The position numbers and the translations under genes are program-made. Positions 1 through 9,909 of a stretch of 64,000 nucleotides of DNA are shown here, piece after piece. The DNA lies in contig KE561047.1 of assembly GCA_000442015.1 (NCBI GenBank), positions 141,341-205,340 of the forward strand, in the 5' to 3' direction. Origin of the DNA: Rozella allomycis CSF55. Taxonomy: Eukaryota; Rozellomycota. Under the pieces are notes generated by a model. It made no database searches. It saw only the letters and a program-made list of their open reading frames with translations, and was not told where the DNA came from. The stretch's first letter is position 1. Each line of letters starts with the position of its first letter.

Positions 1-1
1 A

Positions 2-541
2 AGAGAAATTCCTGACCTCATAGTTTCATTTACAGTACTAGCAATTCTTGGTTTAGGTGTTGTTGCCATTGTGTATATGCAGTTTAAGATATTTAAACTA
101 TTTCAAAGATCTGCAAATTTGGTGCAGCAAAAAAGCGGGAAACAATCTTCATCAACTGAGGCAAAGAGTTTGAGTAAGGTAATCAGCGTATTTCAAAAAT
201 CTGCTAATTCATTACAGCAAAAAAGCAGAAAAAGGATTTCATCAAGTGAGCCAAGGAGTTTGGACTCGAATTCACGAAGAAAGTCGACCTTGAATTTGGA
301 TCAAGAGAAGAAAGTGTTTATACGTGCCATGACTTTTGCCGGTGTTGCTTTTCTTTGTTGGACTCCCTATGTGATTATGATTATCCACAACATGATTACC
401 GGCACTTCGATTGCTGTCTTTGATATGGTTGGATGCTTTATGGCAAATTCGTTGGCACCTCTGAATTTGACTCTCATGATCTTAATTACTCCTAGATTTA
501 GAGATGCCGCAAAATCGTTTCTCTTTAAAAGTAGAAATTGA
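2..541 (+). CDS. Rhodopsin-like (class A) GPCR, 3' part
   Basis: The frame is open at the left edge, so the start lies outside the window. What remains is a hydrophobic helix (first ~25 residues, probably TM5), a long basic Ser/Gln-rich third intracellular loop, a helix with the CWTP motif (the class A TM6 toggle-switch motif CWxP), and a last helix running NSLAPLNL...PRFRDA, which resembles the TM7 NSxxNP...RFR end of class A receptors. The loop contains two adjacent ~27-residue segments that resemble each other (RSANLVQQKS and KSANSLQQKS). Ligand and G protein cannot be read from the sequence. No intron is needed in this part. Confidence 0.7.
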   Translation, partial: REIPDLIVSFTVLAILGLGVVAIVYMQFKIFKLFQRSANLVQQKSGKQSSSTEAKSLSKVISVFQKSANSLQQKSRKRISSSEPRSLDSNSRRKSTLNLDQEKKVFIRAMTFAGVAFLCWTPYVIMIIHNMITGTSIAVFDMVGCFMANSLAPLNLTLMILITPRFRDAAKSFLFKSRN

Positions 542-747
542 AAATAAATGAAGTTCCAAAGTTCAAAACATTACTATCATTACTCAATGTATGCGATACT
601 TGATTCTTAATGGGGAATATGAATTGGTTTTAAACTTCTATATTTCCTTGATTTTTGAACTTAGGCTTAAAAGTTAAAACAGAGATGGAAAAATAGAGGC
701 CTTGCAATGTAGATTGTCAAATAAATTATGTTGCTCTCAGCCACTCA

Positions 748-797
748 GACAGCGTGTCCGAGTGGTTAAGGAGCATGCCTAGAAAGCATGTGGGTTT
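748..797 (+). pseudogene. Truncated tRNA-Ser(AGA) copy at an assembly gap
   Basis: Fifty bases are identical to the first fifty bases of the intact tRNA-Ser at 1784. The match ends exactly at an N (798), after which the sequence is unrelated. The copy is therefore cut by an assembly gap rather than demonstrably by evolution. Confidence 0.8.
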
Positions 798-798
798 N
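798..798. other. Assembly gap (single N)
   Basis: A lone N. Similar lone Ns occur at 7926, 28030 and 29279; three of the four lie at repeated sequence. They look like contig joins of unknown true size. Confidence 0.8.
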
Positions 799-886
799 GT
801 ATTTTCTAATTGGCTAATTCAAGAACTCCATGATAATTGACAATGATATGATATTATATATTTAATACTTTAGTTTTTATTAAATT

Positions 887-1465
887 TTAATCGGCCTCTG
901 TCATGATTGATATGAACTCTTGTTCATTAACTATTCAAGAGCATTTAAAGTAATTACTTTCACCGTCATTATCCAAGTCAAATTCATCAATCATAGCTTG
1001 CAGTTCCTCATCATCGATATTTTCACCCAACTCCTTTGCAACTCTTCTAAGATTGCGCAAGCTAATTTTCCCTGTTCCATCATCATCAAACAACTGAAAT
1101 GCCTTTTTGATCTCCTCAATAGGATCTCTATCCAAAATTTTCTCAGTCACTATAACAATATGACCAACTTTTTACTGATTTTGTTGAAATCATCAAATTC
1201 CATTAAACCATTTCCACTCTTGTCATAATCCCTGAGTAGTTTCAAAACTTCTGGTTTCTTAATATCAAATCCAAGTGCTCTCATGGCTACCTGGATGAGG
1301 GAAGTTGTTTGTGTTTACCTTTAGTTCGTGATAGTCCAACGCACCGTCCTTGTCTGTGTCAAACAGTTCAAAGGCCTCCTTTATTTCTAATTTTTGTTCT
1401 TCGCTTAATTCTGGGCGGGGCTGGCGTTTCTTTTGCAGGCTTTTGGAGAATGCTAGGTTTGACAT
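887..1465 (-). CDS. Centrin (caltractin)
   Basis: EF-hand calcium-binding protein of centrioles and flagellar basal bodies. Four exons (1465-1319, 1290-1176, 1149-958, 930-887) separated by introns of 28, 26 and 27 nt give a 165-residue protein, the usual centrin length. Visible are EF1 [14 protein letters not shown]2 [14 protein letters not shown]3 [12 protein letters not shown] and a last hand DLDNDGE-INEQEF, with centrin signatures [10 protein letters not shown] and [10 protein letters not shown]. The start chosen is the Met 17 codons inside the longest frame, because centrins carry only a short basic tail before ELSEEQK. EF-hand acidic positions look intact. Confidence 0.92.
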
Positions 1466-1783
1466 TGGAATTGTAATTTTCGAAAATTTGTGTATACATA
1501 ACAAATATTTACTCAAAGTCTCACTTTTGCAAGCATTATTATCCCAAAGATATGCAAAACTGAATATGCTTAATCGTTGATTAAGTCATTGTAGTGTCAG
1601 TGATTTAAATTTTTTGATTGGTTATTTGCATGGTTATTTGAAGCTATCTCTCACATAGGAGAATCCCACTGGCACTTGAGCCTGAAGTAGACTAAAATAG
1701 TAACTAATGGACGCAATAAGGCATTTCTAAATTCAAAGCATCATATAAGCTTTATATATACATTACGATGAAAGGGAAGGCAT

Positions 1784-1864
1784 GACAGCGTGTCCGAGTG
1801 GTTAAGGAGCATGCCTAGAAAGCATGTGGGTTTACCCGCACAGGTTCGAGTCCTGTCGCTGTCG
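1784..1864 (+). tRNA. tRNA-Ser (anticodon AGA)
   Basis: Seven-base acceptor stem GACAGCG/CGCTGTC, D arm, anticodon arm CATGC-CTAGAAA-GCATG with AGA in the loop, a short extra arm (GGGTTTACCC) as expected for a serine tRNA, and T arm CAGGTTCGAGTCCTG. A T5 run follows at 1865, a normal RNA polymerase III terminator. No intron. Confidence 0.95.
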
Positions 1865-1869
1865 TTTTT

Positions 1870-2201
1870 CTATCTTTTTATAAATCGATAGAATAATCAT
1901 AACTAAAGTCTATTAATTTTTTTTCGGGTGCCACATTAGACACACTATCCTGCAGCTGGATATTCCAGCTTCCTATTTTTGTTTCAGAGAGCGTTTGGAA
2001 TAGTAATGTATTAAATAAGAAGTGATAACCTTGATCAGAGAGCGTTTTAGATTTTCAGGAATTGTCCACATGGGCTCCTATCGATGCAAAAACACCTTCT
2101 TAAAGGCTCTAATAAAGTGATATTTCAGTTTTCGTTTATGTAACTAATAAAACGAGCATAGTAAACTGCGTTGTTTAACAATTGAATATTTTGTAAAATT
2201 C
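1870..2201. other. Intergenic, no gene seen
   Basis: AT-rich spacer upstream of the coiled-coil gene. The only pattern noticed is the short repeat CAGAGAGCGTTT, present near 1985 and again near 2037. No coding potential is seen on either strand. Confidence 0.5.
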
Positions 2202-4236
2202 ATGAATGCAAGGGATAGAGTGAAGGAGTGGTTAACCTTTGAGCTTGGCTATTTGAAGAAACCAGTAGATAGTAATAGTAATTTAATATGTGATGGCACT
2301 GTTGGTTCATTTTGTGAAGAGGAAGATGTTGAAGTGTAAATGTGATTTTGGAATAGAATAGTTTTTGCAAACCACCTTTGGACGAGATGATGAATGAAGC
2401 GATGAGACGAGTAAAATCGAGACAAAATGTGGAGAGAATACGCCGGACGATGATAAATTATTATAAGAATGGTCGAAGAGATGAAAAATATCACGAGTTT
2501 TTAAGAAAATATGGAAGGGTGGTGGAGAGGTTGATTGAGAGAGAAAGAGAGAAGAATCAGAGTGTTCCTGTTTGTAGAAAGGAGATGAGGGGAGATGCTG
2601 AGATTGATAAGCTGGTTGAAAGGGCTGAAATATTGAGTAATGTGTGTGATGAGGGATGATAAAGAGCGTGAAATAAAGAAAGAGAAGAAGAGAATAGAGT
2701 TGGAGGAAGATAGAGAAAAGATGATTTTGTTATCTTTGAAGAAATCGGAAAAGCGAACAAGTTTGATAAAGGAAATGGTGAATGATTTGAGAAAGAATTT
2801 GAATGTTGAGTTGCAAAGAGATAGAGATTTGAGCCATTTGCCAGTAAGATGAAAGAATGTGATGAAGAAGATTATATTGAAGAATTTGTACAAGAAATGT
2901 TTAAAGATTTTGAGTTTGGATAAACACAGTAGATTGAGTGTTGAAGAATTTAAAGAATGGATTTCTGAATTAAAAGTAAGATGGAGATTTGAATGAGAAA
3001 AGGAATTTCGATTGGCGTGCCCAGTTGAAGAAATAATTCCAATAGTTTTGGATGTTTTGAAAATGATTAATGAAAATTTAGAAGAATTTATTTCAAATTT
3101 GAATCCAATTGAACAAATTGAACAAGCAAAGTAAAAAATAGATCTATTTGAATTTCAGATTGGAATATTTCAAGAATTTTTCTGAAAAAGAAACATTTTG
3201 GAGTTTAATTAAGAAATTTAGAAAAGAACATTTAGATCTATTTTTTGAAATAAACAAGAAAAAAGAAGAAATTTTAGAAAAAGATCTGAAAAATAAAATA
3301 GATCTAAAAAAAGAAAAAATAGATCTGAAAAATGAATTTTTAAAAATTGAAAATAGATTAAAAATGGAAATTGAAAAACAAATTGAATTAAAAGAATCTA
3401 AAATTGAATTAATTGAAAAAATTAATAAAAACAATAAATTAATTGTAAATTTCAAACAAATTTCTCAATTTTAGGATGAAAAACAAAATCAACTCAAATT
3501 GACAATTTTAGAAACAATTCAAATAGAAAAATTAATTCATGAAATTAGATTCAAAGTATTTTGTTTTTTTAGGTTTTATAGATTAAAAATTTTGTTGAAA
3601 AAGATTTAAAAGATCTCAAAGATGAAATTCAGTTTAAAATATCTTCAAGTAGAAATTCATTTCTTACAGAATTTGAATCTTTTTCTTCTTGTGATTTTTC
3701 CATCAATCAAAAGATTAAAAAGTAAATATTCTTCTTCTAATTGAATAGATTAAACAATTCTTTAGATTTGGCCTTTGAAGATTGTCCAGATTTGCATTTA
3801 GAAAATATTTCCCCTGAATCATTCATTTTCAATCTCTTTTCAGATATTATTTCAAGTAACGAATAAGCCATATCTTCAATTGATCATAGAAATGAATTCG
3901 TTCGAAATGAAATAGAATCTTCAAATAAAGCTTTGCTATCAAAGAGACGCAATCTTTGTAATCTCATTCATTAGATCTTCAATAGTAAATCATCTAGTCA
4001 AAACCTACTCTTTGGAAAACTCTGATTCATGGCACGATTTCACGCTAAACATGTCTAACAAATACATCTCTCAACAAAATGCTTTCGCTAAAACTCAAAA
4101 CGATATCTTAAATGATGCACTGAGCGTCTCCCCTCTAATCGAACAAACAATGTCTGAAATAAATGACATTGTCAAAGAAAGGTATCCATCCTCCCATTTC
4201 AAAATAATAGACGCGATCTATATCATGGTCAACTAG
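2202..4236 (+). CDS. Unidentified multi-exon coiled-coil protein
   Basis: Not recognised. The start ATG gives MNARDRVKEW; successive exons are joined by introns of about 26-30 nt (for example 2336-2361 and 2637-2662). The product is rich in Lys/Glu and Leu/Ile with long heptad-like stretches, strongest around 3150-3470, suggesting a structural coiled-coil protein such as a spindle, centrosome or flagellar component; that is inference only. A short stretch near 2930 (LSLDKHSRLSVEEF) looks EF-hand-like. From about 3850 to 4010 I could not find a splice solution that keeps frame, so the last two exons and the end (4236 or about 4300) are uncertain. Confidence 0.5.
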
Positions 4237-4401
4237 ATGACAATCTAATCAAAGTCAACAAGCTATCCTTCAATCAATGCATTGAACGGTTAATATAAAT
4301 AAAATATTTCACTTTTATTGTAATAATTTATAATGACAATCGATTTCACATTGTTCATGTTACATCAATGTCTTGACAAAATTCAATATGTTGGCCCGCG
4401 C

Positions 4402-4420
4402 GCCTGAAAATATTTCAGGC
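4402..4420. repeat. 19-nt palindrome between convergent genes
   Basis: Arms GCCTGAAA and TTTCAGGC are separated by three bases. It follows a GC-rich patch (GGCCCGCGCG) in otherwise AT-rich sequence, between the 3' ends of the coiled-coil gene and the small membrane protein gene. Confidence 0.6.
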
Positions 4421-4475
4421 ATTCTTTATCAGATACAATTTCGTCACTTGAAAACTTTTCATTTAAATCTACAAA

Positions 4476-4940
4476 TTAAACTTTAAAAGCATTATTACTA
4501 TTAGATTCTAGTGGGCTATTATCCGCTTTCAGAGAATCAGGGACATCTATGTACTCTACCGGTACACTTTTCGCCAACACATTCAACAACGCTTCCCAAC
4601 TCTCCCTCCTTTCAAAATCTATCTTAATTTCTTTTTTAACCGGCACAGAAGCAACTTTTCTATTTTTTACAGCCAATCTTTTCAACACACTTTCCCTCTT
4701 TCCAGATTCTATGTCTTTATATTCTCGCTGCACCACTGGCTCAGATAATCTTGATTCCTGCTTTTCATCCATCTCTGATGTCATCTTTGAAGATGCCATC
4801 TCACACTCCTTTTTCACATATGTCAGTTTCGGTTGCGCAATCTTAGATCCCAAAAGAGTTCTAGTGGCACTAAATATAAATGATCGCAGTATCGCACCAA
4901 GGATTATGACGAGAATCGCTAAAGCACCCTGGAAGTGCAT
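4476..4940 (-). CDS. Small membrane protein, unknown
   Basis: Intronless frame of 154 codons. Residues ~5-22 (LAILVIILGAILRSFIF) form one hydrophobic segment right at the N terminus, so it is a signal anchor or an N-terminal membrane helix. The rest is charged and Lys/Glu-rich with no recognised domain. It is convergent with the upstream coiled-coil gene. Function not assigned. Confidence 0.5.
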   Translation of the reverse strand: MHFQGALAILVIILGAILRSFIFSATRTLLGSKIAQPKLTYVKKECEMASSKMTSEMDEKQESRLSEPVVQREYKDIESGKRESVLKRLAVKNRKVASVPVKKEIKIDFERRESWEALLNVLAKSVPVEYIDVPDSLKADNSPLESNSNNAFKV

Positions 4941-5469
4941 CTTGCTTTTCTGTGGCTTTGCGGATTCGGGAGTTAGATTGAAGTTGGCGAGTTCATCAGA
5001 TATTTATCAGATAGCGACAATAACGACGTAAAAATTTACATCATGCGAAAAACACAAGTGTTCTATCAAACATAGACATAGTTATCGTATGATTGGACAG
5101 GTCAAACAATTCCTACAGAAAGTTATGTTCCTATACCCCAAATGTGAAAAGGAAAAGCCTTTCAATGGCAAAATGGTTCACGCAATGAACTGCGTAAAAT
5201 AGAAATAGATGTCTATTTGCCAGGCCACCAAAGATTCCATCATACGTGACCAGATTGAAAGCAAATCGTCTTCATCCTTGACTTCTAATTTACTTTCATT
5301 ATCGTACAAAAGCCCTTGACACCGATGGTTTTGAAGAATGATAGTAAGCGCGCGAGGAATATTTTACATTCTTGCATCTATGTGACCTCCTATTTCGGGT
5401 TTGAATTCGGCATGCTATACAGTATGTGATAGTAAAACATGTATTTATTGTTTTAAATGTGAAATCTCT
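4941..5469. other. Intergenic, no gene seen
   Basis: About 530 bases between the membrane-protein start and the next gene's stop. Short frames only, none with recognisable protein or tiny-intron structure. It probably contains the promoter of the membrane-protein gene on the minus strand. Confidence 0.4.
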
Positions 5470-6545
5470 TTACGAGTCTGTGGCATCGTTTACAATTTCC
5501 GGCGTTGTTCGTCGGTGTGCACGAGCTAACGTTCTTACAGCATCGTAAGACTTCTCGCCATGCTCAGACAAAAAGGCGTCATAATCCGGGAATGTTTTGA
5601 CAAAATCATAGACAACCTATCTAAAATACTTTTCAAAATTTACCTTGAGAGTCGAGTATGCCTTTTTGTTGGCAGATTTACTATTTATCCACTTAGGACA
5701 CCATAATTGTATTGGTGGTACTTGATGGGGCTTTATAGTCTGCCCGACATTTTCCCAATTGATGCCATTTTCAAAAATTTCGCATCGATAAATAGTACTA
5801 TTGAGACCACTTTGTCTACTTCCAAAGACAAAGTTTGGCATGCGAGGTGCATATGTTTTAAATTTCTTGCAAAGGCATGATTTATTGAAGCAACGCCGCT
5901 TTATAGGACCCCTATTAATATCTTCTTTGAAATGTGATTGTAAGTGCTGTTCAAGGTGTTCACGGACTTCTTCAACACGGCTAGCTATGGACGCTAATGA
6001 CTGAACCAATTTTTGGTGAACATCATTTCTGAAATTTTGGATTGTACCAATTTACTCGGATGTGTCTCTTGGCATTTCTGTTATTCCATTCGTAATATTA
6101 TTTCGTAATTGCCTTCTGCGCTCTAAATGTTTTTTAGCCTTCCTTTATAAACCTTTAAAAAAGTTACAAAGTTCAAATGCTCGATTGTCAAAGGTCGAAA
6201 GCCCTCAAAATCCTTCCCATTTAGTTCCACTGAATTATTAATGTTAAATTTTGTTGAGTTTGCGTAGACATCAGTTGATGTATCAGATTCGTCAGAGTCA
6301 GAGGAGGAAGAGTCTTGCAGATCTACAATAGCAGTTTTTCTATCTAAAATGTCATAGGATAATATTATATAACCTTTCAAATGGAACATCTCGCCTTTAA
6401 GAAATGAAAATCGTGTTGTCGCCGGATTGGAAAATTCAAGTTGCTGAAGTCTGAGAATCCTTTGATACAAAATAGATCTCTCGATATTTATCATTTGTGT
6501 AGGCGACAGACACTCGAAATTTCTAATAACCTTCTTGACTGGCAC
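5470..6545 (-). CDS. Unknown protein, 329 residues
   Basis: Three introns (about 32, 27 and 27 nt) join exons that otherwise end abruptly; with them removed the length divides exactly into codons. The N-terminal third is followed by an acidic Ser/Asp stretch ([13 protein letters not shown]), a helical segment, then a Cys cluster CFNKSCLCKKF followed by an aromatic region (IQLWCPKWIN). The first 3' splice site has two candidates two bases apart; only the later one keeps frame. The Cys cluster faintly recalls FAM221-type proteins, but the expected later Cys/His residues are missing, so no family is claimed. Confidence 0.55.
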
Positions 6546-6650
6546 TAGCCCGCACTACATGAGATTCAGTAAGTTACTGAATCACAGTAACTCGATTGCA
6601 CTGATTCTTCAAATTGTAATAAAAAAGATATGTAATCCAGTTAAATTGAT

Positions 6651-9571
6651 TTATTCAATGTCAGGGATACTTTTGCGATATTCGTTATAAAATCGAGTGA
6701 TTTTGGGACAATCAAACCTTGCCAAAAAATCTTTGAGCTTATATTGGCCTGTCGCTTCGACACTTTTACTATACCATTCTTCATAAATACTCATGTTGTA
6801 GTCATGATAATAGAGTTCATATTCAGCCATAGATAAATACCTTAATACTTTTTGATCGTAAATTCCAATGTATTGATCGTCTTGATCAAGTCCAAGGTAA
6901 TGTTCCTTTTGAAAGATCTTTACTGCATCAAAGATAAATATAAACACAAAATAATCATAACGATGCGCTGGCATTTTACTTTTGTAATAAGAGTAGAGAT
7001 TAACTAAATCCTTTTCTATGATTGTTTTAATCAATTTGTAAAACACATCACTGTTATTATGAACATATTGATCCACGTATTTAAAAACATCCGAATCTTG
7101 AGATGTTTCAGCTATTTCTAATATATTTCCTTCTTCTATTGCAGTTGAAATGCACCAATCAAAATTTATGTGATGGAGACAGATATTCATAACAGCGTTT
7201 TGGTCTAATTCATCGCTATTGAGTATTGAATGTCTTGTCTCGTGATTGGAAATTAAATTTTTAAACAATAAAACGTCTTGTTGACTTAATTCAGTTGGAT
7301 GCACTGCAGTTAGTTGTGATATTTGTTCTACAACATATTTCGCGTCAACTCTATCTTCTTTATTTGGTTCTTCATAGTTGAAAAGAGTAATCCCTGAATC
7401 ACTTCTATGCATCATGTTCATGATCCATTTATCAAAAGACACCATAAAGGTTGACCATATCTCTTCCACATTGTCGTCTGTTATTTCTTTGTAAAGAATG
7501 TCTGTTTCTTCCATAAGATACGCTGATTGAGGGTTGCCGATTGTTCTATCAAGTAAAAGATATAGAAAGCGTAAACGATCACTATAAACAATTTCAGTCT
7601 CGTGCCTTGTTTTAGATTTGAGGATATTTTGTTCATATGCAATTTCTCTTAATATCAATTCAATCATCCTAATCTCAGATTCTTCAAGAGACTCATCCAA
7701 CCTGCGAAGCGCTTGGTTGTATGTCCTCCCTGCCTCAATCAGAAAATTCACAGCATCATCATAAACGACCTTATTTTTAGATTTTGTTCCTCTTTTCTTT
7801 TCTTTTTTCAACTCTTGATTATTGCCTGTCTTTTCCTTTTTAGCATTTTTAGATTTTTTGACAATTTTAGCATTTTCTAATATCTCTCTTGTCGGCTCTA
7901 GAATATATTTCTTATTTTTTAACTTNATCCTCTTTTCTTTTCTTTTTTCAACTCTTGATCATTGCCTGTCTTTTCCTTTTTAGCATTTTTAGATTTCTTG
8001 ATAATTTTAGCATTGTCTAATATCTCTCTTGTCGGCTCTAGAATATATTTCTTATTTTTTAACTTTTTAAAGTGTTTCACGTCGGGTGTCATTTTTCTAA
8101 AATCGATGTCTGTTGAAGCGATTTCTTTATGATACAACTTCAACTCTTCAAGCTGAACAAACAAATCCACCCATTGATCATCATAAATGATTCTTTCTTT
8201 AGCTTTTGGGGCTTCTCTGTTAACTTTATTTACCAAACTGCTATTTTTAGTTTTATATTCTGCAACTTTCATGATTTCTTTACTATCACTAACTATCATC
8301 ATCTGTTTGGCATAACTGGCCTTCATAACCTTACGCTTGAGTAAATTCAATGGCTCTTCAATATGATGCAATGATTTTGAAACTGGATCGCTGTACTTGA
8401 TTCCATTCTCAATGATATCTCTTAAATCAATCACAATATTCTTCTTTTGAAGCTCCCCTAATCCTTCCAACTCGAAAAGCAAAAACTCAAAATCATTGGC
8501 AAGCTTATCACGCTTCTTTAAAAATTCCCAATGCTCATGATCTCTTAAAAAGTCCAAATAATCCATTATTCTTCTAGGATGTAATAAATGGAGTCCATTA
8601 CGCCCATTTAAAAAGTCTTCCAAATTTTTAATTGCTAAAAGACTGAAACACTTTAATTCAAAAATATCGTTCATGAGATTAACAAAGCGTCGATATTTAA
8701 AACGTCGCTCATGACTATTTTCTACAAGATCCCGTAAAGCTGTCAGAGTGCTCTTAATGATTTCTTCTTTTTGAGTATCTAATTCTTCAACTATATTCTT
8801 TGGTTTTGGTGGCTCCAACTGATCGCTCACTGTCGGCATTTCAACCATTTCATCAGACGTTTTCTTTTTCGTGTCCAAGAATTTAGAGCGCTTCCTGATT
8901 TCATGCAAATACACTTCCACTACAGATTCGCTCCTCGCGGTTTCCGAAAGAAGATCGAAAATTGATCTTTTAGGAACTCTTTGAAATTCTTTCATGCACT
9001 CCACGTCAGAAAAAACTGCAGTTCCGCTACATCTTTCCACCGGCTCACGGCGTTCAAGGTCTCTAAGTCTTTCATAAATTTCCTCATCGAAATTTCTAGT
9101 CGCGAATTCTTCGTGGGGCAATTCATCGGGCAAATCTGTTGTCTGAATTCCTAGAGCCTGTCGCAATTCTTCTTCATCATATTCAGAGTTATCGTTTTGG
9201 TCTTCAAAAAAACTAAACGCAGCATCATCGCCTTGGTTTATTTTAACAGCTTGACTCTTGTCTAAATCCCGTGTTGTTGAGCCTTCATTAAGAATATTCC
9301 GTGCCGTATCAGATTTGTCGCCCTCTGGTTCTGATAGATCGACAGACCTTGAACCTTGGGTGACTCTTTCATCTCCGTTTTCATAAAGTGCAGTTTCTTG
9401 TGCTAGTACATTTTTGGATACATGGTCTGAGGAAGTTATAGATATGATATCCTGGTCCTTGACACAGTTAGAATCAGAATTCTCACAAGTATGTTTAATA
9501 CTGGTAACAGAAGTACATCCAAAGATAACAATCAAAAAAGCAAGAAAAGACATCTTGGTGCCATGTTTCAT
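6651..9571 (-). CDS. Large secreted protein, unknown, interrupted by an assembly gap
   Basis: The start gives MKHGTKMSFLAFLIVIFGCT, a typical signal peptide. The frame runs down to the N at 7926 and then resumes in a second frame (to 6651) that has no ATG of its own and whose upstream residues repeat the end of the first part (KKSKNAKKEKTGN in both). The two parts are therefore almost certainly one gene of roughly 900 codons. The mature protein is acidic near the N terminus, helical, and Lys-rich around the gap. No domain is recognised. Secretion makes a role outside the cell, or at a host interface if the organism is parasitic, possible but unproven. Confidence 0.6.
7788..8065. repeat. Duplicated 138-bp block flanking an N
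   Basis: Bases 7788-7925 and 7928-8065 match except at four positions, separated by the N at 7926 plus one base. The block is coding (minus strand, Lys-rich segment). Because the copies differ, this may be a real intragenic repeat of unknown copy number, or two alleles joined end to end. Confidence 0.8.
7926..7926. other. Assembly gap (single N)
   Basis: Lone N inside the secreted-protein gene, between two near-identical 138-bp blocks. Confidence 0.8.
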
Positions 9572-9909
9572 CTTAGAATATTTTTCTGTGGCTAGGTCGG
9601 TTGCCAGTGTAATAGGATTAAATAATTGTTTATGTTTTTGGAAAAGATCAACAAATTAGAAACACATTAGAAGAATATGACCTATTTATCCATCCCTTAA
9701 GTAACTGGAATTCAAACCTAACGTACAAGCGCATGCGGCATGGGTATCGATGTCTAGTGCAATTGATTAATCACTTTGTTTTTGAGATAAGTTCGTGCAA
9801 CACATATCATTTTTGTGCATGATGACGTTGATTGTGTTTCCAATTCGTGTGGGAAATCAAAAAAGAAACTGAGTACAAAATAAAACATTGTAAAAGGCAA
9901 AGAGCTAAT
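9572..9909. other. Intergenic, no gene seen
   Basis: AT-rich spacer of about 340 bases between the secreted-protein start and the ARMH1-like stop. Probably the promoter of the secreted-protein gene; nothing else recognised. Confidence 0.4.

Noticed and set aside
748-830. Functional second tRNA-Ser
   Set aside because: The anticodon arm is present but the T arm and 3' acceptor strand are missing after the N.
2249-2893. Ser/Phe-rich minus-strand frames opposite the coiled-coil gene
   Set aside because: Shadows of the Lys/Glu-rich plus-strand codons; no start context or family.
6651-7811. 386-codon frame as a separate gene
   Set aside because: It begins with TTG, has no ATG, and its upstream residues continue the secreted-protein sequence across the N; it is the 3' part of that gene.
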